Part shown: positions 43,413 through 52,265 of the stretch, in pieces
Numbering within the stretch: the first letter of the stretch is position 1
Layout of the letters: each line of letters begins with the position of its first letter
From: Asparagopsis taxiformis
Taxonomy: Eukaryota; Rhodophyta; Florideophyceae; Bonnemaisoniales; Bonnemaisoniaceae
Direction of reading: 5' to 3'
DNA: 64,000 nt
Assembly: GCA_030407315.1 (NCBI GenBank)
Contig: JALQPE010002658.1
Span: 1-64,000, forward strand
The notes under the pieces: generated by a model
Seen by the model: the letters and a program-made list of their open reading frames with translations, nothing else
What the model was told of the DNA's origin: nothing
Databases searched by the model: none
Translations under genes and position numbers: made by a program

Positions 43413-46038
43413 TAGACCTGTAATCGGTTTGCGGTCTTTCCAGTTGAAACCGACAAGGTCCAAACCAGAGCAGTCCGTCATATCAAGAACAAAAATTGGT
43501 CCGATCGGTTTAAAAAGCGACGTAACGGTTAGTGGTCTCAATTCAGGGTACGGTCTAGTTTATCGGTCCACAAGCCCTGTGCGGGAAGTCGGATTAGACC
43601 GCTGGACCGTTTCCTCACATTCTTGAACGTTTCATTGTTCGACAATCTATTACAGCAGAGTTGAAGAGCGAAACGTGTTCAATGATAACGGATAGTTGAG
43701 CTCCAAGCAGAATAGATTCTTGTGCTCTCTGCAGACTAAACATAAAACAATATTTCATCATCTCCCGGTTTTCCTGGCAGAATTTACACAGCACTTCGTT
43801 GTTCAAAACATGAATTCAACATCGAACACAACTCTTCCACAGCCAATTTCCACGAGCTCGCAGTCGCCACCTCGAAAAAAATGCAAGAGATCCAAGACCA
43901 GTGAAGTTTGGCAATATTTCAAGGAAATTGCCTGGAATGGCAGTGCACAAACTGAGTGTATGCTCTGCCGCAAGAAATATAGTCGCAAAACAGCAACCAG
44001 CACGCTCGCACGTCACATTTCAGAAGTGCACTCCATTTCTGAGAGCAGTAGACAAACCAAAATATCAAATGACGGGCAGCTTGTCAGTTCTTCTCCCCCT
44101 CCATTGGAAAAGAGACAAGAGAGTCTAACAAAACAGTTGTGCTTGTGGATAATCAATGCATCACTTCCGTTTGCTTCGGTTGAAAATGCAAAATTTGTTT
44201 CCTTTCTTCACACCATCGATCCCACATACAAGCCACCCTGCCGTGTCACTATCCAACGAAGAGCACTGCAATACCATAGCGAAATGCGTTCAAAGATGAA
44301 AAACCTGATCTCCCGAGAAGCTAAGACAGTTTGTCTAACATCTGATGCATGGTCCTCGCGTGTATTTAGAGGCTACATGTGCATTACTGTCAGTTGGATA
44401 AACGACAAGTGGGAGGTCCAAAGCACTGTGCTTGATTTCAAACGGTTTGAGTCTCCGCACACCGGTGGAGCTACCTGTGCTCTTTTACATGATGTTATTA
44501 TGGAATGGGGGCTGAGCGAAAAGGTGAAATCCATCACTACAGATAATGGGAGTGACATTTGTGCTGGTGTCAAGAAGTTGCACAATGTTCTGAAGTCTAG
44601 TTCTGGTAACAACAGTACATTACAGAACTTTCACTTTCGCTGTATTGCCCACGTCATCAATTTGGCAGTGAAAGAATGTATGAAGTTGGTTCACAGTGAA
44701 TTGGCTGCTATTCGGTCTCTAATCAGCTCCATAAGAGGCTCTGTGAAGCGCCGTGATATTTTTGAAGCAGTGAAAATCGAACTGTGCAAACCTGAAGTCT
44801 CATTACCTGGCTTGGACGTTGAAACCAGATGGTCTTCTACTTTCCGCATGATCAAAGATGCGTACAATTGCAGAGCAGTTCTGAATTCAGTTTCCAATCG
44901 TGTTCCAGAACTGAGAGACTCTGTTGTTTCTGATGGAGAATGGAGGAAAGCTAAAACTATCTGTGGGTTTCTGCAACTCGCAGCTAGTGTAACAGAGAGT
45001 CAGTCTGGCTCCCTATACGTGACTTTAAGTTTCAGTGTATTAGCTTACAATGCACTGCTCAAAAGATGTCGCATGGCAATTGAAAACGAAGATGGAATTC
45101 TAAAATCAATTGCTGAGGCAATGCTGGGTAAATTGGAAAATTACAAGGAGGTCGTTTGTTCTGAGATGTCTGAGCTGGCGCGAGCTTTGGATCCCCGAAT
45201 TCCGGGGGACATATTGAGGGATGAAGAAGTTCTGCGGAGAAATATTAAACTGATGGATTTGGCGGGGGAAGGTGGCTACAACAGCCTAGATGGTAACCAG
45301 AATACGAGAAGTGAATCATTACTAGCCCAACTAATCGAAGAAGAGCAAAGCCCGCTATTGGGTCCATCTGATGAAATCAGGAAGTTTGTCCAGGCCACAT
45401 CTGTTGGGGATCTGAAAATTGACCCTTTAGTGTGGTGGAAAACAAATGAAAGTAGGTTTCCAAATATTGCAGAGACAGCGAAAAGTGTGCTAGCAATTCA
45501 GGCATCTTCAGTAGCTTCAGAGGCATGTTTTTCAATTTCCGGTAACATCATTTCGCCCTCAAGATCATCCCTCTCAGATGAAACTATTGTTGCATCAATT
45601 TTGGTGAGATCATGGAGTAGAATCCTGAACACGTAACTAAACGGCTAATTTGAAACTCCTTTCTCTTCTCCATGGATTGCAAAGAAACAATATATTGAAT
45701 GTGAACGAGCTAATCTGTGTGGTTTTCACTCAGCATAACCTCTATAATATCGTTGATACAACTATCTGATCTGTAGCTGTAAGCATAATGGAGATCCGAA
45801 CGTTCTGGTCTTCACCGTCTGGACCGTTTACAAAAACGGTCTAAACCTCGCGATCCATCCGTCCATTTCCGAAGATGCTATGAAGCGCTTCAGTTCAATA
45901 CCGTCTAACCGATGAAAACTGCTATCACAATGTTCAAGAACTGTTCAGTAAGCCGTCTACAATATTGACATTCCGGTTCGGTCCATTTGATGCCCCTGGA
46001 CCACATGCAAGACCAAAACCGGACCATGTACAGGTCTA
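43413..46038 (+). mobile_element. hAT DNA transposon, apparently intact
   Basis: Ends TAGACCTGTA at 43413 and TACAGGTCTA at 46038 form a 10-bp perfect TIR, flanked by the 8-bp duplication GCGGGAAT (43405-43412 and 46039-46046). At 2626 bp it carries one open transposase gene. Both subterminal regions have many GGTCC, GGTCT and GGACC words, likely transposase binding sites. It is nested in the large TIR element. Confidence 0.95.
43696..45636 (+). CDS. hAT transposase
   Basis: An unbroken frame of 646 residues; a second ATG at 43810 would remove 38 residues and may be the true start. A BED zinc finger is at about 69-112 (EVWQYFKEI, CMLCRKKY, HISEVH). The RNase H-like catalytic core has LTSDAWSS near 215 and ITTDNGSDICAG near 282, then CIAHVINLAVKEC near 315 and the hAT insertion-domain region. 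The C-terminal hATC dimerisation part includes DPLVWWKTNESRFPNIAETA and SSVASEACFSISGNII near 580-625. It cuts and pastes the element in the nucleus. With intact TIRs and target duplication it may still be autonomous. It is related to, but clearly diverged from, the decayed hAT at 322-2172. Confidence 0.95.
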   Translation: MSSKQNRFLCSLQTKHKTIFHHLPVFLAEFTQHFVVQNMNSTSNTTLPQPISTSSQSPPRKKCKRSKTSEVWQYFKEIAWNGSAQTECMLCRKKYSRKTATSTLARHISEVHSISESSRQTKISNDGQLVSSSPPPLEKRQESLTKQLCLWIINASLPFASVENAKFVSFLHTIDPTYKPPCRVTIQRRALQYHSEMRSKMKNLISREAKTVCLTSDAWSSRVFRGYMCITVSWINDKWEVQSTVLDFKRFESPHTGGATCALLHDVIMEWGLSEKVKSITTDNGSDICAGVKKLHNVLKSSSGNNSTLQNFHFRCIAHVINLAVKECMKLVHSELAAIRSLISSIRGSVKRRDIFEAVKIELCKPEVSLPGLDVETRWSSTFRMIKDAYNCRAVLNSVSNRVPELRDSVVSDGEWRKAKTICGFLQLAASVTESQSGSLYVTLSFSVLAYNALLKRCRMAIENEDGILKSIAEAMLGKLENYKEVVCSEMSELARALDPRIPGDILRDEEVLRRNIKLMDLAGEGGYNSLDGNQNTRSESLLAQLIEEEQSPLLGPSDEIRKFVQATSVGDLKIDPLVWWKTNESRFPNIAETAKSVLAIQASSVASEACFSISGNIISPSRSSLSDETIVASILVRSWSRILNT

Positions 46039-46280
46039 GCGGGAATGATTATGATGTATTTTGTCTCGAAGGCAACTGCAAACATAGATTCCTTCATGGG
46101 TACTCTTATACATCGGAGAAACAATGAATGTTCGGAAACATGACAGTTCCTGATATACGTAATGTCCGTGACCAACTTCTGTGCTGTGGAATGATGCGTA
46201 CTATGCCTATGTCAAGATATCGACAGCTTTCTATGTGACCGACTTACATCATGGCTTGCTTGAAAGTTTATGACCTTTCT

Positions 46281-47494
46281 ACTAGACTTTATTCGCCAGA
46301 GGATATTACACATACTGATTTGGGCGTGACTGGGAGGTAGCGCGGGGCGAGTGGACAGGTGTTGTTAGAATTCAGTACGCACTTGAAACTCTGCTTCCAG
46401 TGTACTGGGATAGTGTACGAAATCCTGGGAAATATTTTGGTATGCAAACTTGGAATGTGCCAGCGAGCCGCCGCCGCCGCCGAAGAGGAACCAGGTTTTA
46501 TCATACCGGCGACATTTAGAAACAGCTGGACATTCAAACTCCGGATCACACATAACACAGCCTCGCAGCTATACCTCGCTCCCGCCTGCGCTGTGTGCAT
46601 CACAGCATCACGCCGCCTCCCACTTGCACACGCACGCCGCCTCGCAGCTGTACCTCGCCCCCGCCCTGTGCATCACAGCTTCAAGACGCCTCACAGTTGT
46701 AATTCGCCGCCGCCTGCGCTGTGTGCACCGAAGCTTCACACCGCCTCCCACTTGCACACAGCCTCGCAGCTATACCTCGCTCCCGCCTGCGCTGTGTGCA
46801 TCACAGCATCACGCCGCCTCCCACTTGCACACGCACGCCGCCTCGCAGCTGTACCTCGCCCCCGCCCTGTGCATCACAGCTTCAAGACGCCTCACAGTTG
46901 TAATTCGCCGCCGCCTGCGCTGTGTGCACCGAAGCTTCACACCGCCTCCCACTTGCACACAGCCTCGCAGCTATACCTCGCTCCCGCCTGCGCTGTGTGC
47001 ATCACAGCATCACGCCGCCTCCCACTTGCACACGCACGCCGCCTCGCAGCTGTACCTCGCCCCCGCCCTGTACATCACAGCTTCAAGACGCCTCACAGTT
47101 GTAATTCGCCGCCGCCTGCGCTGTGTGCACCGAAGCTTCACAACGCCTCCCACTTGCACACGCACGCCGCCTTGCAGCTGTACCTCGCCCCCGCCCTGTG
47201 CATCACAGCTTCACACCGCCTCTCACTTGCACACAGCCTCGCAGCTTTACCTCGCCCCCGCCTGCACTGTGTGCATCACAGCGTCACGCCGCCTCCCAAT
47301 TCCACACCGCCACGCAGTTGTACGCTGCGCCCCGCCTGTCTATCTGAACCTGCCAAACACCAAGCGCACTCAGCCTGCAACACTGCTCACCCTTTGTGTC
47401 GCACCACACCTACCAACCACCTGCACCGACTGTGGTTCGCTCTGTGCTGACAAACTGCAAAGCGTAAACTGGCTGGAAACGTTCCTGGCCGCGT
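46281..47494 (+). repeat. MULE-1 left TIR arm with three 201-bp tandem units
   Basis: Tandem units begin CCTCGCAGCTATACCTCG at 46561, 46762 and 46963, exactly 201 bp apart. The right arm has only two units, which accounts for its being 201 bp shorter. Further diverged parts continue to about 47340. The units are C-rich with CACTTGCACAC and GCATCACAGC words. Long frames across them are a by-product of a period divisible by three. Confidence 0.9.
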
Positions 47495-47603
47495 ATATCG
47501 GACGGGAAAGTTCTTCACCCGCGAGAAGGGCACTTAGGGACAAACAGGCAATGGTTTTGGGCTGATGATTAAATCGGGATGGACTTAATATTCTTGATTT
47601 ATT

Positions 47604-50177
47604 TCATGGGAGGAAAAGTACGTCTGGGTTTGCCCAGGTTCGCTGAATGGTCCGCTGTGAAGTGGCTTCTAGCACTGAAGTTTTGTATCGCTGGACACGT
47701 TGCAGTATATTGTTCACAAGGTAATCGAGTTGTGGTAAACCGTTTTCGTATTTCGAAAGCTCTGTGGCATGTTCACTCAAAAATTTGGTAATTTCATCAA
47801 CACGTGCCATCAGTTGGTCTGATCTAACCATAGCAGATTGAATCTGTGTCGGAGCATCAAAATCACACTCTGAGATGTGTGCATCGCCATTATGCAATGA
47901 TGAATAGTCTTGCTGCCCCAGTATCAATGAATTAGGACTAAAAAAACAGTCATAATTGGCAATCAGTTGCCCTTCTATGCGCTGGATAGAAATGAAGGGT
48001 GGTGACCTTCGGCGGATAATATCACGATATGCCGGAAGAGGCTTCCCGGCAATTACATGCTTGCAAACGAAGTTCGAGCTTCGAATGAAGTACTGACATG
48101 TGCACAGCCAGTCTCCTGATCTTGCAACGTAAGCTCCAGAGCTCGTACGGGACTGCAATTGCCTCCATTCTGCAGAAAAGCTTTTCCACCAATTTGGCTT
48201 CTTCGACCCCGATTCGAGTAACACATATTCCATGGTAAACTTCGGCATGATCTGATTTTCGAGTACATACAATAGCAAGTCTACTCGGGGCCTATTATAC
48301 GGCAGTAAATATAGTCGTTTCAGCATGGACCAATGAGCTTCCACTTTCATTGTAGTCTTACTCAGAGCAATTTCTCCCTCAGTACGCCGTCCCCAAAGGA
48401 AAAAAGTCTTTCCACTGTACCAATGCTCATAGAGATAGTCTAGTATGCTCTTCTCTGCTGGTAGTTTCAACAAACCAAAAAGCTCTTCAATTGCTATTTT
48501 TTGCATGGTATCAAACTTCAGGCTTGGCATGAAAAATGGGTGCATGTGATAGTGCCGATCGATAACTGACAGTATCGCATTCTCGCGATCGGGATCATAA
48601 TTCAAAGTTCCTGTAGATTGGAGCTGCTTTAGCTTCCGTTTTATCGCCCGCTTCATGTGCCAGAGGCAGATAGATGCGTTCATCTTGAAAGATGTGGAAA
48701 TGGCGTTTAGTTGCCCCTTGTCTTTGTCGGAGAAGAAAAAGGAGGGTTTTAAAGATGGCAGAAAGGCTCTTACAGAGGAAAGGAATAAACAAATAGATTG
48801 CTGCCGCGTTGGACAATCTGGAAAAGTTGTTGAACTGCTCTCCAGTAACATATATGCCAGCGGGAACCCTGTCCCCATTACTGAACCGATCAAAGCAAAC
48901 AATTCTAGCTTTTCTTTGTTCGTTTTATAAGTTGAATCAATAAATACCTCCCGGATAGGTACCTTTGCTGACAGTTGCTTGCCGAGATTTGTTAGAAAAC
49001 CAGTACTGTAAGGTTCTTTCTGTTCCCAAATCGTTTGAAATTCCTTACTGTCGATCAGAAATTGATCGGCAGAAAGTTTGGAATCTTTCCCACGTTTAAA
49101 CATGCTTCCAATGCTTTCCAGCCAGCAATAATAGACGTTATTGTATTGGAATGGAGTGGCGAACTCTTTTCGTAAGATAGTGCATATCTGGAACGGAGCA
49201 AGTCCAGATTCCGTAAGTTGTGACACTCTTGATATGGCAGGTACAGATAGCGTCATTTTTGTCTCGCATCTTTCATGCATCACCGCGTGTTTCACAGTAA
49301 TACTCAGTTTTGCTTTACCAGAGTATGAGAAACTTATCGAGCCTCCGCAATTGTACTGCTTCGAAGACTCTTTTTGCCGTTTATTGGATGACTGGGGCCT
49401 TTTCCGTGATCTCTGGGAGCATATAAACTGCGAGTTCGACTTTGATCCGCCGTTTCTTGCATATCTGTAACTCTCAGTAGCACCAATCATATCGCAGAAC
49501 TGGCGCTCCAAAACGTAGCGATCCGATGATGTACCTGCTGCAGGGGGCATATCAATCATCCAGCTTTCATACCTGCACTCAAGCGAGAACTTCATCGCAG
49601 TTGCAGCTGCAGCATTGGTCTCATGGGATCGCCTAACAAATGAACTTTTTGCATCCACAAAATCTATGTAATACTTGGCATAAATTTTGGATGGTGATTG
49701 GTCAATGCAGATATCATTTCTGCATGTATTGCAGACTAAACTGCAACTAGACTTGTTCTGGACGTAAAAAGTATACATCCCTTTAAATTTCAGACACTTG
49801 GAGCATCGCGATAAGCAGAGGGCACGGCAGTATTGTAAGCTACGCTGTTCACCATTCCCAAACATGTGAGATGCAACAGCACTGAACACGTTCTCATCTA
49901 TGACGTATTCTTCTTCCTCAAACACTTGTTCCACAAATGCACTAACATTTGATTCAACCTCAAACAGATATGTAAACAAATAGTTTACTTCGCAAACCAA
50001 GGGGAAGTCCGATGGGAAGTATGTCCGAAACAGTATTTTCCAGTTCCATTCGCCTGGATTGCTTGTACCTATGTTCGAAGCTTTAGCCAACTCACCCATA
50101 ACCAAAAAAAACAACTGAGTACACCTCCCAATTAAACAGCCAATATTCTTAGATAGTGTGCAGGTGGAAGGCGACAC
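47604..50177 (-). CDS. MULE-1 transposase (MULE core plus SWIM finger)
   Basis: Unbroken, 857 residues from the ATG at 50177. A better start may be the ATG at 50099 (MGELAKASN), because the first 26 residues overlap the inner edge of the TIR. Catalytic motifs: IDSTYKTN with Asp near 411, FFFSDKDKGQ with Asp near 482 and VEAHWSMLKRLYLLPYNRP with Glu near 612. A SWIM-type zinc finger follows at about 690-707 (CTCQYFIRSSNFVCKH, C-X-C-Xn-C-X-H). Cys pairs near 140-175 (CLSRCSKC, CNTC) suggest an extra N-terminal zinc site. It performs cut-and-paste transposition. It shares core segments with the MULE-2 transposase, such as FIDSTYKTN and the following LELFA.IGSV.G.GFP.AY. Confidence 0.95.
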   Translation of the reverse strand: MSPSTCTLSKNIGCLIGRCTQLFFLVMGELAKASNIGTSNPGEWNWKILFRTYFPSDFPLVCEVNYLFTYLFEVESNVSAFVEQVFEEEEYVIDENVFSAVASHMFGNGEQRSLQYCRALCLSRCSKCLKFKGMYTFYVQNKSSCSLVCNTCRNDICIDQSPSKIYAKYYIDFVDAKSSFVRRSHETNAAAATAMKFSLECRYESWMIDMPPAAGTSSDRYVLERQFCDMIGATESYRYARNGGSKSNSQFICSQRSRKRPQSSNKRQKESSKQYNCGGSISFSYSGKAKLSITVKHAVMHERCETKMTLSVPAISRVSQLTESGLAPFQICTILRKEFATPFQYNNVYYCWLESIGSMFKRGKDSKLSADQFLIDSKEFQTIWEQKEPYSTGFLTNLGKQLSAKVPIREVFIDSTYKTNKEKLELFALIGSVMGTGFPLAYMLLESSSTTFPDCPTRQQSICLFLSSVRAFLPSLKPSFFFSDKDKGQLNAISTSFKMNASICLWHMKRAIKRKLKQLQSTGTLNYDPDRENAILSVIDRHYHMHPFFMPSLKFDTMQKIAIEELFGLLKLPAEKSILDYLYEHWYSGKTFFLWGRRTEGEIALSKTTMKVEAHWSMLKRLYLLPYNRPRVDLLLYVLENQIMPKFTMEYVLLESGSKKPNWWKSFSAEWRQLQSRTSSGAYVARSGDWLCTCQYFIRSSNFVCKHVIAGKPLPAYRDIIRRRSPPFISIQRIEGQLIANYDCFFSPNSLILGQQDYSSLHNGDAHISECDFDAPTQIQSAMVRSDQLMARVDEITKFLSEHATELSKYENGLPQLDYLVNNILQRVQRYKTSVLEATSQRTIQRTWANPDVLFLP

Positions 50178-51190
50178 ACGCGGCCAGGAACGTTTCCAGC
50201 CAGTTTACGCTTTGCAGTTTGTCAGCACAGAGCGAACCACAGTCGGTGCAGGTGGTTGGTAGGTGTGGTGCGACACAAGGGATGAGCAGTGTTGCAGGCT
50301 GAGTGCGCTTGGTGTTTGGCAGGTTCAGATAGACAGGCGGGGCGCAGCGTACAACTGCGTGGCGGTGTGGAATTGGGAGGCGGCGTGACGCTGTGATGCA
50401 CACAGTGCAGGCGGGGGCGAGGTAAAGCTGCGAGGCTGTGTGCAAGTGAGAGGCGGTGTGAAGCTGTGATGCACAGGGCGGGGGCGAGGTACAGCTGCAA
50501 GGCGGCGTGCGTGTGCAAGTGGGAGGCGTTGTGAAGCTTCGGTGCACACAGCGCAGGCGGCGGCGAGTTACAACTGTGAGGCGTCTTGAAGCTGTGATGT
50601 ACAGGGCGGGGGCGAGGTACAGCTGCGAGGCGGCGTGCGTGTGCAAGTGGGAGGCGGCGTGATGCTGTGATGCACACAGCGCAGGCGGGAGCGAGGTATA
50701 GCTGCGAGGCTGTGTGCAAGTGGGAGGCGGTGTGAAGCTTCGGTGCACACAGCGCAGGCGGCGGCGAATTACAACTGTGAGGCGTCTTGAAGCTGTGATG
50801 CACAGGGCGGGGGCGAGGTACAGCTGCGAGGCGGCGTGCGTGTGCAAGTGGGAGGCGGCGTGATGCTGTGATGCACACAGCGCAGGCGGGAGCGAGGTAC
50901 AATTGCGAGGCGGTGTTATGTGTGATCCGGAGTTTGAATGTCCAGCTGTTTCTAAATGTCGCCGGTATGATAAAACCTGGTTCCTCTTCGGCGGCGGCGG
51001 CGGCTCGCTGGCACATTCCAAGTTTGCATACCAAAATATTTCCCAGGATTTCGTACACTATCCCAGTACACTGGAAGCAGAGTTTCAAGTGCGTACTGAA
51101 TTCTAACAACACCTGTCCACTCGCCCCGCGCTACCTCCCAGTCACGCCCAAATCAGTATGTGTAATATCCTCTGGCGAATAAAGTCTAGT
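50178..51190 (-). repeat. MULE-1 right TIR arm with two 201-bp units
   Basis: Reverse complement of the left arm but one 201-bp unit shorter. The tandem units occupy about 50510-50911. The outer 350 bases, including a GGC-trinucleotide run (50991-51003), are near-identical to the left arm. Confidence 0.9.
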
Positions 51191-51204
51191 GACCTTTCTG
51201 GTGC

Positions 51205-52003
51205 ACTAGAACTTAAACACCCGGCTTAGAGAAGGAATTGATGGAAGCCTTGTCATATGTTGTGGCGAGGGGTGGTCACGGTTGTCCACATCGTAGGTAA
51301 CGCGACTTGGTCGAGATTGGGAAATCCGAATAAATCCAGCTCCGCCCAATTCCGGATTTACCGCCGCCGCCGGTGGGTACTGTAATGATAGCTGTAATTA
51401 AATGACGACATGCAATGAACTTCACGTGACTGAGCTGCCTCGTACGCACCGGTGCATATTCCCTATCCCCGGAACGACCGGTGTTGCGCCTGCGCCGCTC
51501 CAGTGGCATACCCATGGCAACAAATACCACCAAACAGCTTTGAGTTCCTTCGTTCACTGCGCATCGGCGTGCTCAAAACCACACTGACAGCCCTGCTTCA
51601 ACGACCGGCATTGTGCCTGCGCCGCTCCAGCAGCATACCCACCACCGAAAAGCTTTGAGTTACTGCGTTCGCTGCGCACCGAGACGCACAAACACAACCA
51701 CACTGACAGTCCTGCTTCTACATTCATGCAAACTGCTGCAGATACGCTGGAGCTGATCACACTGATGCTCAATTCCGTGAACGCCACTTCACAAATACGC
51801 ACACGGCTTCCCTGCTCCTACATTCCGAAACGAAAGCTTCCGCACTTTTCTTTGTGCTCTTCAATTGGATAACAAGCACTGCGCAAACGTCCAAACTGTC
51901 CTCCCTGCTGTTGCCCACGCTGCACACTACCGCCCGCACATTGATAATCGTATTGATCTTTGTTTATGGAACGGCCACATGATCCACACACTGACATTGC
52001 TGG
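51205..52003 (+). repeat. MULE-2 left TIR arm
   Basis: 799 bp, near-identical to the reverse complement of 54837-55635. It contains a GCCGCCGCCG run (51361-51371) and two diverged copies of an about 120-bp unit around GCGCCGCTCCAG (near 51495 and 51618). Confidence 0.9.
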
Positions 52004-52265
52004 TTATGGATCAAGGAAGATAGAATGTTGTTGGATTCAATACATTTCAGATGTGCTTGAAGCCGTCGGTTCCAGGTACTGGTATTGAATGATAGAGAAG
52101 CGGAATTTAGGTTGATTCATTGGTTTGGAAAGGGTAACAGGCCCTGATATGGAATGAATAGACGAAGGAAACAATTCCGCGATGTGCTGATCCGGTTATT
52201 GTGTCATGCCATGCCATTGCATAGCATGGGTGGATAGCGAACAGAGAGGGAACTTTAATGGTTTA
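52004..52265. other. MULE-2 3' flank of the transposase gene
   Basis: 262 bases between the left arm and the transposase stop, with no recognisable content; probably 3' UTR. No gene is seen. Confidence 0.5.

Larger units (their letters stand above)
46281..51190 (-). mobile_element. Mutator-like element MULE-1 with long TIRs
   Basis: Ends ACTAGACTTT at 46281 and AAAGTCTAGT at 51190, flanked by the 9-bp duplication GACCTTTCT (46272-46280 and 51191-51199), the length typical of Mutator-like elements. The TIR arms are 46281-47494 and 50178-51190. One transposase gene fills the space between the arms. Confidence 0.95.

Noticed and set aside
43413..46038. hAT transposase as a native gene of the large element
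   Set aside because: It has its own TIRs and an exact 8-bp target duplication, so it is a later insertion.
46561..47163. CRISPR-like array
   Set aside because: The units are 201 bp, identical end to end without spacers, and lie in a eukaryotic transposon TIR.
46359..47565. Two overlapping frames of more than 360 codons across the MULE-1 left arm
   Set aside because: They follow 201-bp tandem repeats whose length is a multiple of three, so any open frame stays open. The right arm gives the same effect, and no domain is present.
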